Origin: Aedes albopictus
Lineage: Eukaryota > Arthropoda > Insecta > Diptera > Culicidae
Reading direction: 5' to 3'
DNA: 64,000 bases
Assembly: GCF_035046485.1 (NCBI RefSeq)
Contig: NC_085138.1
Coordinates: 339,834,263-339,898,262, forward strand
A model generated the notes under the pieces. The model was not told the origin of the DNA. It made no database searches and worked only from the letters and a program-made list of their open reading frames with translations. Made by a program: the position numbers and the translations under genes. Shown here in pieces: positions 1 through 9,894 of the stretch. How positions within the stretch are numbered: the first letter of the stretch is position 1; each line of letters begins with the position of its first letter.

Positions 1-80
1 CAGCTTACAGTGCCCTACTCACCCCAGCAAAATGGGGTAGCCGAAAGGAAAAACCGGTACATTGTTGAAATGGCACGGTG
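1..80 (+). CDS. Ty1/copia integrase, 5' fragment (cut by the insertion at 81)
   Basis: The reading frame starting at base 10 reads YSPQQNGVAERKNR, the integrase core segment around the catalytic Glu of the DD35E triad in copia elements. It continues through EMAR and stops being copia at base 81. Joining the frame at base 80 to base 6686 restores an uninterrupted copia protein (EMARC then MLIDAKLDD), so this is the upstream half of the pol gene at 6681-8864. The 5' LTR, gag and protease lie outside the window. Confidence 0.9.
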
Positions 81-108
81 CACAGTGGCTTATTTCAAAC
101 AAAAAAAC
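81..108 (+). promoter_or_regulatory. Left RSS-like end: heptamer, 12-bp spacer, A-rich nonamer
   Basis: CACAGTG (81-87) is identical to the consensus heptamer of V(D)J recombination signals. Twelve bases later comes CAAAAAAAC (100-108), resembling the nonamer ACAAAAACC; reading it one base earlier gives ACAAAAAAA after an 11-base spacer. The heptamer identity is visible directly. Whether the A-tract is a true nonamer is inference, because A-runs are common in this AT-rich element. Confidence 0.6.
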
Positions 109-1224
109 GGACGCATTTCAGCAACGCGTTTTCAGTTTATGGAAAATAGGGTATCTTATGTAAAAAAATCCGGGGAATCCGATGGTGCCAACCCCTTTCC
201 GGAAAAATGACAAGAAGTGTCCCATTTTGCCCCTTTTCTCCTATAAATTAGACATATTTTGATATATTAGGCCATAAAGAAGCATTCTCAAGATAAAATC
301 ATGCAATAAGTATGCAACTTGACGTAAAAAAGTCCAAGGAATCGAATACGGGTATCCCCTTTATTGTCAAGCATCGATAAGTGGCCCAATTCACCCCTAT
401 TCCCCTATAAGTTGATCTTTTTCAAAATATCGATTTAAAACAAAGCACAACTTTGATAAAGACATTCCAAAATGATGGTACCTTATGTAAAATAGTCTGG
501 GAAATCGAATACCGGTGTCCTCTTAATTTTCAAATATCGATAAGTGGCTTAATTCACCCCTATTCCCCTATAAGTTGAATTACTTGAAAAAAAGATCTAT
601 TACAATGCACAAGTTCGATAAGGACAATATATAATTATGGTATCTTACGTAAATAAGTCCAAGGAATCGAATGCTGGTATCCCCTCTATTGTTAAACATC
701 AATAAGATGTCCAATTTACCCCTATTCCCCTATAAGTTGATCTTTTTCAAAATATCGTTTAAAAAAACGATAATGCAATACAAAATGATGATACCTTACG
801 TAAAAAATACCAAGGAATCGAATGCTAGTATCCCCTTTACTGTCCATCATCGAGAAGTGGCCCAATTTACCCAGATTCCCCTAAAAGTTGATCTTTTTCT
901 AAAATATCGATTCAAAACAATGCACAACTCTGATAAAAACATTCCAGAATGATGGTACCTTATATAAAAAAGTCCAAGGAATCGAATGCTGGTATCCCCA
1001 TTATTGTCGACCCTCGAGAAGTGGCCCAATTCACCCCTATTCTCCTATAAGTTGATCTTTTTCAAAATATCGTTTTAAAAAAGGTACAACTTCGATTAAT
1101 ACAATAAAAAATGATGGTACCTTACGTAACAAAGATCAAGGAATCGAATGCCGGTATCCCCTTTATTTTCCATCATCAAAAAGTGGCCTAATTTACCCCT
1201 ATTCCCCTATAAGTTGATCTTTTT
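81..1224 (+). repeat. Left long terminal inverted repeat with ~160-bp tandem units
   Basis: This stretch is the near-perfect reverse complement of 5537-6680; the outer ~300 bases match at every position I compared. After the outer ~170 bases it consists of degenerate direct repeats of about 160 bp. Each carries phrases such as CCAAGGAATCGAATGC, CACCCCTATTCCCCTATAAG and GTTGATCTTTTTCAAAATA. Unit starts are near 330, 492, 651, 807, 968 and 1130. The eighth unit, near 1295, no longer matches its partner. Such subterminal repeats may be transposase binding sites, but that is inference. Confidence 0.88.
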
Positions 1225-1871
1225 CCAAAACATCGATTCAAAACAATGCACAACTTTGATAAAGGCATTCCAAAATGATGGTACCCTATGGAAAAAAGGT
1301 CCAAGGAATCGAGGGAGTATTCCATTTATTGAGCGTCCATAAATGATGTTACATTTTAGGGGGGAGGGGGGAGTCTGGGGTTGTGTGACGAGCCATGTAT
1401 TAGGTATGGGAAAATATACTACGCGGAGGAAGGAGAGAAAAAATTCGGCCAAAATAAGCTACGTTATTTAAGGATGCTCCCTTAGGGATCGTTTATAAAC
1501 CACGTAGACCTAAATTTGGTAATCTCAGACTCTTTTCTCCCCCTCGTAGACATGTGTCCATACAAAAATAAAATAAAATTTGTATAGAGCGGCCCCTTGC
1601 GTGTCGCGTTGCGTACTTTTACGGCCACCCATGAGAATATTCATTAATTATCTCTCTCTCACACACACATACACACACACGGACTGACCATAAGGATAAT
1701 GCCAGGGTGTACGAGATGTGACACGACACGCAAGAAAACACACGCAACACGCACACAAACTCCACAATTATCAATGAACTGTCAAATCGTATGAGTTGCA
1801 TCACATAGCGTTGCGCGTTGCGTCTAAACAACAAGCTTTTATTTACTCGCTTATTTACGTAAACCTTCAAA
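1225..1871 (+). other. Transposon 5' region upstream of the transposase
   Basis: The first ~100 bases are a divergent last copy of the 160-bp unit. They are followed by a G-rich patch near 1360-1380, a sequence that looks like an unrelated interspersed repeat (1440-1600), and an imperfect CA/GA microsatellite near 1650-1681. No coding potential is visible. The transposase promoter should lie here, but I could not identify a TATA box or initiator. Confidence 0.5.
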
Positions 1872-4800
1872 ATGAAGAACGAAGAAGTTGTGGAGATTTA
1901 TCTGCGTGTAAAGCAAGATCGCGAGTGTTTAATAAAGCAGCTTATCACAGATGGTGTGGCGAATCAGAAAGTGCTGTTGCCTGCTGTTACAAAGTGGATT
2001 AGAAACTTCCGGAACCGCTGGAAATTGTCGCATGGGAAACAAAAATTTTATGAGAAACATCAGGACTGGCTGGCTGAAACGTTCACAGTAAGATATACAA
2101 AATATATTGGATAAGCATTTTTTTTTCAAACAAAGTTAAAAAAGCTATAACTTTTTAACGGGTGCATAATAAGGGGTATGCAGATTATTTCATTATCGGA
2201 ATCTACGTCCAAAAACTAGTCGAAATCCATAATTTCATAATTTTGGGTGCGCTGGTACTATTTTCTATAAAGCGAATTGAATTAAATTCTATATGCATTT
2301 AAAGTTTGTATGGGGATTTTTTTTTGTTCTTGGCGAACTGTCATTTTATCGCTAGAACTGAAATTCTATCCACGGAAAATTACTGTTTATCAAAACTACC
2401 ATCATACGAAACAAAAAGCTCTGTTGATTATGCTATAGAAAATAGCAATATTTTATTAACTAAACAGCCCAATTCTTAAAATTCAACTGATTATCGATCA
2501 ATTTTTTGTACATAAAAGGTACAAATTTGGGCTCAATTAGGAAACCCTTTCGCATAGTTGGACCAGACCTTGCAAGAAAACGATAAGAGATAGAAGTTTG
2601 ATGTCAAAGAACGAATTGTAGAGTAAAACAGGGGCCACAACTTTGCCTAAGAAAGAATTTCAAATTATTACGCATTTTTGAAAGACAATTTACAAAAACC
2701 CTTTAAAAAGTTTGCACTCAGGAACCTAACACCCTGCATATAAATGAGCAACAAAAATCAGGAACGAATGAACAGATCAGTATGATCTTGCATGGATCGA
2801 ATCGTATTCATGGCGGCTGTGTTAATAAATTGAAAAAGTTACGAAAATCGTCTAGAAACGTGTGAACATTGTGAAAATACAGATTTTTTATGAGCCGGGA
2901 AGAAATTCAGCACGATCTAAATGAAATCATTCTAGAGTGCGGTGATGCGATGATCTCAACAGTTGTCAAACCACAACAGTTTGGGAACACTAAGTTTGCC
3001 GAGACAGCAATTATATAATATACCTATCTTTATAAAGGTGTTATGTTACATGTTGCTTTGCACTTCCTTACTTTTAAACTAGGTCGCAGAAATTTCGAAG
3101 AGCAAACGTGGTCCGAAAAACAAATGCTTCGAGGATCTTTCCGAGAGCTTGAAAAACAAGCAAAGCAAAGCATTAGCCAATACGGAGCCTTTGGAAAAGT
3201 TGTTGCGGGCAGCAGAAAAACTGTGTATGCATAGCGCGTCTCCTGGCATGGCAAAGGTGCTCCGGAAGCTGAGGATGCATGGAGAGGAATGGGCGCTCAT
3301 AGTTTTGAAGAAGGACAAGCAAAAAGAGTTTGTTAAGCCAGTAGCGGAGAAGTCGCTGCGCTTTAAAACTCGACTGGGCTTGACACGTAGGAAGTATGAG
3401 AGCGTCAGGAAATACACGAAGTCAATTTATGGTGGGAACTGCCTAGTTCCATGGGAAGAGGCGATGCAGTACAGAGATTCCATCATTCCGGCATATGATC
3501 CTCCGGTTTGGGAGAACGGAGTTTTAATCTCTAGGGTCGCTCTAAAAGAAATGGTCGTGAATATAATTGAGAGATTGTTAAGCATTGAGAAAGTTCAGGA
3601 GGCTGCAACCATGACTAACGGTGATCTGGACTGCGTATTGTTCCTGTCAGCTGGCGTAGATTCTGCGACTGGATTCAGCCTGTATAGTCAAAAAGGAATC
3701 TTAACGAAGGACAATTCGCTGCTCACCGAATGCGTGCTCCCACTAGCTTTGGAGACTAAATCTGGAAAAAAACTATGGACCAACCCCAACCCACAATCAG
3801 ACAAATTTTGCCGGGCCATGTCTATGAGCTGGCAAAAAGAAACTGATTTCGTAACACGGGATTTGTTTGATGGATTTTATGCAGAGGTTGATTGTATCGC
3901 GGAAAAGCCAATAGTCATGGAAAACGGGGTATTATATCTTATATAATGAAAACTTTTTTTTTGTTTTTCATTGCATTTATATTTTTGCAGGCAGGATCGA
4001 AGATGAATGTCACGGTTTCGGCGTTTTACTCCATGATTGACGGCAAGGTAGCTAATGCGGTGAATAAAAATAATGACACCCATAAGTGTCCTCTTTGCGT
4101 CGACGGAGCTGACAATCGGATTGGACCGTCTTTTTATCATTGTCGACTTAATTGTGTAGAATGGCTAATTCGGGTCTCTGGTCAGCTGCACATTCCTGGA
4201 CATCCCGCTCAAAAAGACACGAAAGTCAAGGAGAAAAGGAAGGAGATAACCAGGCAGCTGGAGGACCATTTTAATCTTTTGATAAATAGGCCAAAAATCG
4301 GTGGAAGCGGCTCATCCAATAATGGGAACACGGCTCGAACCCTTCTAGCTGATCCAAAGAACTTCTCCGCCATTTTGGGAATCGATCAAAAACTGGTTGA
4401 AAACCTCAGGATGATAAGTTCTTTGGCATTGTCATCAAAATATCTTGACGCCGAAAAAGTTGGACAATTCTAGATTGAGTTTAAATAAGGGCGAAAGTAA
4501 CATGAGAGAGTTCTCTTCATCGACTCTCTCTTCCTCAAATTAAAGTGACAAGATGCATGTATGGTTGCACTTTTTGGTCTTAAATCGCTAGGTTGCAATG
4601 CAATCTTGCGTCTAAGTGTAAAAAAGTTCGATTGAATTTGCATCTTGTCACTTTAATTGGCAGAAGAGAGAGTCGATGAAGAGAAATCGATCATGTTACT
4701 TTCGCCCTTATTTAAACTCAATCTAGAATTGTATAGGCAGCTAGAGCAGCAGATCTGGAAACAGTTCCCATTCCTCAACAAAAAAATACCGCCATCAATG

Positions 4801-5266
4801 CACAAATACTCTCACCTTCCAGAGTTCATCGAAAGATTGGTAATTATTATGCAGAATTTTTTATAGTAGTAAAAAATACTAATTTTATATTTTATTCCTC
4901 CAGCCATATCCTCTAAGCTTTGCGGATGAGCAAGCAGGTGAGAGGTGCCATAAACGGTCAAAATATGGTCGAACGCATCTTTCTCGGAAAACGTCACCAG
5001 AAACTAACTTGGAAGATATGATGCGTCTCTCATTAACTTGGTCAGACCCCAAACATGCTGATCAAGATGTGCGAGAAGAACGCAAACGTAAAGCTGTGAA
5101 AGATGAGCAGTTTGAGCGGCAGATGGCATTTTACTATTCCGAGCAAAATGATAAAAATGAGGACAATGAAGAAGAAATTAATGTACAGAGTGATTGTGAG
5201 GAGACGATGTACGATGATGAATCTAATGAAAGTGAAGAGGACAGCGATGAGAACTTTACCGAATAA
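1872..5266 (+). CDS. Transib/RAG1-like transposase, four exons, interrupted by a MITE
   Basis: The proposed exons are 1872-2087, 3083-3928, 3991-4839 (MITE at 4471-4725) and 4904-5266. All introns are GT-AG and phase 0, giving about 672 residues, a usual length for Transib. The N-terminal exon has a basic WIRNFRNRWKLSHGKQ segment. FEDLSESL follows in exon 2. The catalytic Asp-1 is in AGVDSATG (codon 3659), Asp-2 in MIDGKV (4039) and Glu in FADEQAG (4928). The zinc site matches RAG1: CPLC at 4087-4098 pairs with the HKYSH histidines just before LPEFIERL, which resembles RAG1 HVPEIIER. The C-terminus has the Transib-type RKTSPETN and SDPK phrases and an acidic tail. In-frame TAG at 4471 marks the MITE border, so this copy cannot make the full protein. 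The superfamily is secure; exon 1 is less so. Confidence 0.87.
2088..3082 (+). other. Proposed intron 1 of the transposase (995 bp)
   Basis: The donor GTAAGA directly follows the codons for LAETF and T, and the acceptor TTTAAACTAG precedes GTC GCA GAA. Joining them keeps the frame and places the N-terminal domain next to the conserved FEDLSE segment. The interval holds a 42-codon ORF at 2890-3018 with no recognised motif. It cannot be joined in frame through an obvious splice site. Nothing else is recognised here. Confidence 0.6.
4471..4725. mobile_element. 255-bp palindromic MITE inside transposase exon 3
   Basis: The two ends are inverted copies of about 100 bp: TAGATTGAGTTTAAATAAGG at the left and its complement at the right, continuing through a GTGACAAGATGCA segment. 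The left flank ends with codon TTC and the right begins with GAA. Removing exactly 255 bases rejoins VGQF with ELYRQLEQ in frame, as expected for a Transib protein. No direct duplication is clear; the flanks CAATTC and GAATTG are inverted rather than direct. The family is unknown. Confidence 0.8.
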
Positions 5267-5536
5267 TAAAAAATAAATGAAATTTATTACATTTTTGCAC
5301 AGGTGCAAAATAAATATTAAAATTCTTCTCATTTTATTATGCAAAAAATCTTTGACGGACACCACTTGATACGATTTGGGGAATTGGGGTGAAAAAAAGA
5401 GGTGGATTGGGCCTCTTATCGATGTTTGACAATAAAAGGGATACTGGCATTCGATTCCTTGGACCTTTTTACATGAGGTACGATCATTTTGGAATGTCTT
5501 TATCAAAGTTGTGTCTTGTTTTAATTAGATATTTTA
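5267..5536 (+). other. Transposase 3' UTR and inner repeat border
   Basis: AATAAA occurs at 5265-5270, overlapping the stop codon, and again at 5272-5277. A small hairpin (TTTTGCAC and GTGCAAAA) follows near 5292-5310. From about 5390 a divergent 160-bp unit begins, leading into the right inverted repeat. Confidence 0.55.
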
Positions 5537-6680
5537 AAAAAGATCAACTTATAGGGGAATAGGGGTAAATTAGGCCACTTCTTGATGATGGAAAATAAAG
5601 GGGCTACCGGCATTCGATTCCTTGATCTTTGTTACGTAAGGTACCATCATTTTTTATTGTATTAATCGAAGTTGTAACTTTTTTAAAACGATATTTTGAA
5701 AAAGATCAACTTATAGGAGAATAGGGGTGAATTGGGCCACTTCTCGAGGGTCGACAATAATGGGGATACCAGCATTCGATTCCTTGGACTTTTTTATATA
5801 AGGTACCATCATTCTGGAATGTTTTTATCAGAGTTGTGCATTGTTTTGAATCGATATTTTAGAAAAAGATCAACTTTTAGGGGAATCTGGGTAAATTGGG
5901 CCACTTCTCGATGATGGACAGTAAAGGGGATACTAGCATTCGATTCCTTGGTATTTTTTACGTAAGGTATCATCATTTTGTATTGCATTATCGTTTTTTT
6001 AAACGATATTTTGAAAAAGATCAACTTATAGGGGAATAGGGGTAAATTGGACATCTTATTGATGTTTAACAATAGAGGGGATACCAGCATTCGATTCCTT
6101 GGACTTATTTACGTAAGATACCATAATTATATATTGTCCTTATCGAACTTGTGCATTGTAATAGATCTTTTTTTCAAGTAATTCAACTTATAGGGGAATA
6201 GGGGTGAATTAAGCCACTTATCGATATTTGAAAATTAAGAGGACACCGGTATTCGATTTCCCAGACTATTTTACATAAGGTACCATCATTTTGGAATGTC
6301 TTTATCAAAGTTGTGCTTTGTTTTAAATCGATATTTTGAAAAAGATCAACTTATAGGGGAATAGGGGTGAATTGGGCCACTTATCGATGCTTGACAATAA
6401 AGGGGATACCCGTATTCGATTCCTTGGACTTTTTTACGTCAAGTTGCATACTTATTGCATGATTTTATCTTGAGAATGCTTCTTTATGGCCTAATATATC
6501 AAAATATGTCTAATTTATAGGAGAAAAGGGGCAAAATGGGACACTTCTTGTCATTTTTCCGGAAAGGGGTTGGCACCATCGGATTCCCCGGATTTTTTTA
6601 CATAAGATACCCTATTTTCCATAAACTGAAAACGCGTTGCTGAAATGCGTCCGTTTTTTTGTTTGAAATAAGCCACTGTG
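5537..6680 (-). repeat. Right long terminal inverted repeat
   Basis: This is the reverse complement of 81-1224. Differences appear only in the inner part, for example in the unit near 5600, where AGCCCC replaces ATCCCC when read in the same sense. It contains the same ~160-bp units in mirror order. Confidence 0.88.
6653..6680 (-). promoter_or_regulatory. Right RSS-like end, same spacing as the left end
   Basis: Read inward on the minus strand: CACAGTG (6680-6674), 12 bases, then CAAAAAAAC (6661-6653). Both ends therefore carry the same 12-base spacing rather than the unequal 12/23 pair used in V(D)J recombination. Confidence 0.6.
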
Positions 6681-8864
6681 CGGTGTATGCTTATTGATGC
6701 GAAGTTAGATGATCGTTTTTGGGGAGAGGCGGTGGTTACGGCAAATCATATGCAAAACCGTCTACCGTCTCGTTCGATTCAGGGCACTCCATATGAACGT
6801 TGGTTTGGGCGTAAACCGGATCTCAGCGATATTAGACCATTTGGCATTGATGTTTATTGCCATGTGCCGAAACAAAAACGAGGGAAATTGGACGAAAAAG
6901 CTGTCAAGCTGAAGTTTATGGGGTACAGCGAAGACACAAAAGGGTATCGTTTGGTGGATGTCCATACCGGAAAAGTGACAATAAGTAGGGATGTTCGATT
7001 CCTAAATACTTTTGATCCTATTAAGAAGTCTGAGGAAAATGAAGTGGTTGTACCATTGCATGTTTCGCATCCTCGTTCACATCAAGTTGTACCAGAAGAC
7101 ATTGCAGTAATATTAGACGACGAGCCTGACGACGATCCTGACGACTTCTGGGTTGATACAGAGTGCTTCTTGGATAGCAATCCTAATGACGACGAACCTT
7201 TTCAGGACCCGCTGAACCAGCCGGTGGAAGACCCGTTACAACTGTCAGTTCGGCGATCAGAGCGAGCAACGAGAGGTGTTCTTCCGCAGAGGTACGCGTG
7301 TGTAGCAGAGGAGGAGACTGAGCCACGAAACTACGACGAGTCGCAAAGTAGTATTCACAAGGACCAATGGCGGAATGCCATGCTTGAAGAGCTGGAGTCA
7401 ATTAAATCTAATGATGCCTGGGATATTGTTGATCTGCCACCAGGGAGGCGAGCACTAGGAAGCAAATGGGTATATAAGCTGAAGCGGGATTCGGACGGCA
7501 ACATTAGACGTTTCAAGGCTCGGCTCGTTGCCCAAGGGTTCAACCAGCGGTATGGAAGCGAGTACGACGAAATCTTTGCACCGGTGGTACGATTGACAAC
7601 ATTTCGAGCCCTTCTGTCCGTCTCAGCGAAAAGAGGAATGATAGTACAACAATATGATGTCAAGTCAGCTTTCCTTCACGGCAACCTTGAGGAGGAGATC
7701 TTCATCCGTCAGCCACCGGGATTTGTTGTAAAAGGTGCGGAAGGCAAGGTTTGCCGGCTGAAGAAGAGTTTGTATGGATTGAAGCAAGCGGCGCGGTCCT
7801 GGAATAATCGGCTTCATGAAGTTCTAGTGGGCGAAGGATTTGAGAGATGTGATTCGGATCCCTGTCTTTATCGTAAGCAAGTCGGGGATAAATTGTGTTT
7901 CGTACTTGTGTACGTAGACGATTTGATCGTTTCAAGTGATGACAAGGCCATCGTGGATTCTCTGGAGCAGAGTTTGAAGAAAAACTTCGCTATCAGCTGC
8001 CTAGGACACGTTCGGCAGTACCTTGGTGTTGAAGTAGGACAGGATGAAGGAGGAGACTACTATATCAGCCAGCAGCGATATATCGCCGATGTCGTCAAAT
8101 CTGCCGGTTTGGAGGATGCTAAAGTGACAGCGATTCCACTTGATACAGGATATGAAAAGCAAGATCAAGATCCAAACGTTCTACCTGACAATCACGAATA
8201 TCAACGTCTGATAGGGAAGTTACTGTTTATTGCTGTGAACTCACGCCCGGATATCGCTGCTTCCGTGTCTATCCTTAGCAGGAAAACCAGTAAACCTACT
8301 CAACGTGACTGGAACGAGGTTAAGAGAGTCATACGCTATTTAAAGGGAACCGCAAATCTGCAACTTCGCCTAAGTTACACTACCGACGGATCAGGACTGG
8401 TCGGTTATGCAGATGCCGACTGGGCGGAGTGTCGAGATGGCCGCAAATCGAATAGTGGCTTCGTATTCCAGTATAACGGTGGCACGATTTCGTGGGCGTG
8501 TCGCAAACAAGCTTGTGTGTCACTTTCGACAGCAGAAGCCGAATTTGTGGCTTTAGCGGAAGCCTCACAGGAAGCCCTATGGCTTAAACGATTGCTGACT
8601 GATTTAGGTGAGACTGTGACCACAGTTCGGATGAACGACGATAATCAAAGCTGTCTACGAATGCTCGACTGTGACAAGTTCAGCAACCGCACAAAACATA
8701 TCGATACCAAGTATTACTTCACTAAGGACCTGAAGCAATCTGGAGTAATGGAGTTCCAATACTGCCCGAGTGAACTAATGAGAGCTGATCTTCTAACAAA
8801 ACCACTCGCAAGGATCCGGCTAGGTGTGCTGAGGAAGCTGTGTGGCCTTGATGTCATGATCTGA
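6681..8864 (+). CDS. Ty1/copia pol: integrase C-terminus, reverse transcriptase, RNase H
   Basis: This is the continuation of the copia polyprotein after the transposon insertion, 728 codons without a stop. It runs from the integrase C-terminal region (FGIDVYCHVPKQKRGKLDEK) through a linker rich in Asp and Pro. Reverse transcriptase follows, with KWVYKLKRD, QYDVKSAFLHG and the catalytic YVDD in VLVYVDDLIVSS near 7908-7940. RNase H carries GYADADWA, SLSTAEAEF and TKHIDTKYYF. The order integrase before RT is diagnostic of copia. The first in-frame ATG is internal, because the real start lies upstream of this window. Apart from the transposon the frame is clean, so the copia was intact when it was hit. 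Confidence 0.95.
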   Translation, partial: RCMLIDAKLDDRFWGEAVVTANHMQNRLPSRSIQGTPYERWFGRKPDLSDIRPFGIDVYCHVPKQKRGKLDEKAVKLKFMGYSEDTKGYRLVDVHTGKVTISRDVRFLNTFDPIKKSEENEVVVPLHVSHPRSHQVVPEDIAVILDDEPDDDPDDFWVDTECFLDSNPNDDEPFQDPLNQPVEDPLQLSVRRSERATRGVLPQRYACVAEEETEPRNYDESQSSIHKDQWRNAMLEELESIKSNDAWDIVDLPPGRRALGSKWVYKLKRDSDGNIRRFKARLVAQGFNQRYGSEYDEIFAPVVRLTTFRALLSVSAKRGMIVQQYDVKSAFLHGNLEEEIFIRQPPGFVVKGAEGKVCRLKKSLYGLKQAARSWNNRLHEVLVGEGFERCDSDPCLYRKQVGDKLCFVLVYVDDLIVSSDDKAIVDSLEQSLKKNFAISCLGHVRQYLGVEVGQDEGGDYYISQQRYIADVVKSAGLEDAKVTAIPLDTGYEKQDQDPNVLPDNHEYQRLIGKLLFIAVNSRPDIAASVSILSRKTSKPTQRDWNEVKRVIRYLKGTANLQLRLSYTTDGSGLVGYADADWAECRDGRKSNSGFVFQYNGGTISWACRKQACVSLSTAEAEFVALAEASQEALWLKRLLTDLGETVTTVRMNDDNQSCLRMLDCDKFSNRTKHIDTKYYFTKDLKQSGVMEFQYCPSELMRADLLTKPLARIRLGVLRKLCGLDVMI

Positions 8865-8879
8865 AGTTACGATCCACGT

Positions 8880-8891
8880 GTTGAGGAGGAG
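8880..8891 (+). promoter_or_regulatory. Copia polypurine tract
   Basis: GTTGAGGAGGAG lies immediately before the TGTTGG start of the 3' LTR. This is the expected position and composition for the plus-strand primer of an LTR retrotransposon. Confidence 0.75.
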
Positions 8892-9135
8892 TGTTGGCGG
8901 ATGGCAACACAGATCGTATGAGTAAATATAATACAAATTTGATGACGTTTTGTTTTAGTGTGTACCTTTCTGACTTGTTTATATTTTTGAATTCGCTCTC
9001 GATCATTCTGAAAAATGTAACCGCGTGCCGTTGAGCAAGATTGTTTTTTCCAAATCGTTTTTTCAATAAATACCCGTGTATTCCGTAATAAACTGTGTGT
9101 TTTCCGATCGATCCGAAACCTGCCTCTGCCCAACA
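8892..9135 (+). repeat. Copia 3' LTR, 244 bp
   Basis: It begins TGTTGG and ends CCAACA, the short terminal inversion typical of LTRs, right after the polypurine tract. It contains AATAAA near 9065. The partner 5' LTR lies left of the window, so the length was set from the termini alone. The next bases, CAATC, would be the target duplication if the left flank matches. Confidence 0.75.
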
Positions 9136-9841
9136 CAATCAGCCCAGGAACTTCCAGCAGCTTGCGCGCCAAAATAATATTTTCCGCTGTTTGATTTTTT
9201 TTAAAAAGTGATCCCTCGATGGTTCTTCAAAGAAAACCGGCCCACGAATGCAAAGGTAAGTGCTGAAATAAATAATTGTTACCGGACGAGAGCAGGTTAG
9301 AATGCAATTCATTCTAGGCACTTTCGAGGACACGTTGAGACAATCGGGAAGTTCCGGCAGTGGTGGATACGGTGGACATTACTCCGAGATGGTCCATTCC
9401 GATGGTGGCATCTATGATGGATAGCAAGAATCGATTCAGCCACGGGCAAGACGCCCGGATAAAAACTAACCATAGGGTGTTTGGTGAAAACCATTCCTGC
9501 ACCATACAGTGTACCAGCACAAACGAAGATACAGACGGAGCAGTAATCGTTTTTTTCGGTACCACTTTCATTTTCACCCTTTGGAGAGCCCCTCTTGTAC
9601 TGTGTAATTAGAGCGCTTTGGTGAGCCCCTTGAGCGGGCGAACTGAGAGAACTGTCAAGCTATTTGTCAACAAGTTTATTTGTAAATATTGAGAGTTGCT
9701 TTTTGCTGACCCAGCAACACCAAAAATCGACTCGGTCGTGATAGATTCCCGGATTTGGCCCGCCGACAGATCTAGGGATTTAAAGGCTTGATCGACAACG
9801 ATCGAGGACACTCCGTTGGTCAATTGAAAACCGGATTGACC
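9136..9841. other. Unidentified interspersed repeat sequence
   Basis: There are no convincing genes. The stretch 9310-9600 is open on both strands (83 codons plus, 87 codons minus) without a domain, which suggests repeat sequence rather than a gene. A GTAAG donor-like site sits at 9255. The final part ends in a TACAAT tail, as some non-LTR elements do. Confidence 0.4.
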
Positions 9842-9846
9842 AACAA

Positions 9847-9887
9847 TAAAAATACAATTACAATTACAATTACAATTGGTACAGGAA
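9847..9887 (+). repeat. TACAAT-type microsatellite tail
   Basis: Four consecutive copies of a 6-bp unit (ATACAATTACAATTACAATT). It could be the 3' tail of a non-LTR retrotransposon, but no coding region of one is seen upstream. Confidence 0.55.
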
Positions 9888-9894
9888 ACGCTGT

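Larger units (their letters stand above)
81..6680 (+). mobile_element. Transib/RAG1-like DNA transposon, 6,600 bp
   Basis: The element starts with CACAGTGG and ends with CCACTGTG. It is flanked by the 5-bp direct repeat CGGTG at 76-80 and 6681-6685. Removing it with one repeat restores the copia integrase frame exactly, so both ends are certain to the base. A 5-bp GC-rich target duplication and CAC-starting ends are hallmarks of the Transib superfamily, the relatives of the RAG1 recombinase. The single gene inside encodes a transposase with RAG1/Transib motifs. The two ~1.14-kb inverted ends are almost identical, which argues for a fairly recent insertion. The transposase is interrupted by a MITE, so this copy is probably not autonomous now. 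Confidence 0.93.

Noticed and set aside
2890..3018. 42-codon ORF before transposase exon 2, considered as an exon
   Set aside because: No acceptor puts it in frame with the upstream exon and it ends in TAA before the next acceptor. Joining 2087 to 3083 directly gives a better Transib N-terminus.
81..6680. RAG2-like partner gene in the RAG1-like transposon
   Set aside because: No kelch-repeat or other long frame exists outside the transposase, so there is no evidence for a ProtoRAG-type pair.
9314..9611. Overlapping ORFs on both strands
   Set aside because: No domain on either strand; probably repeat sequence.
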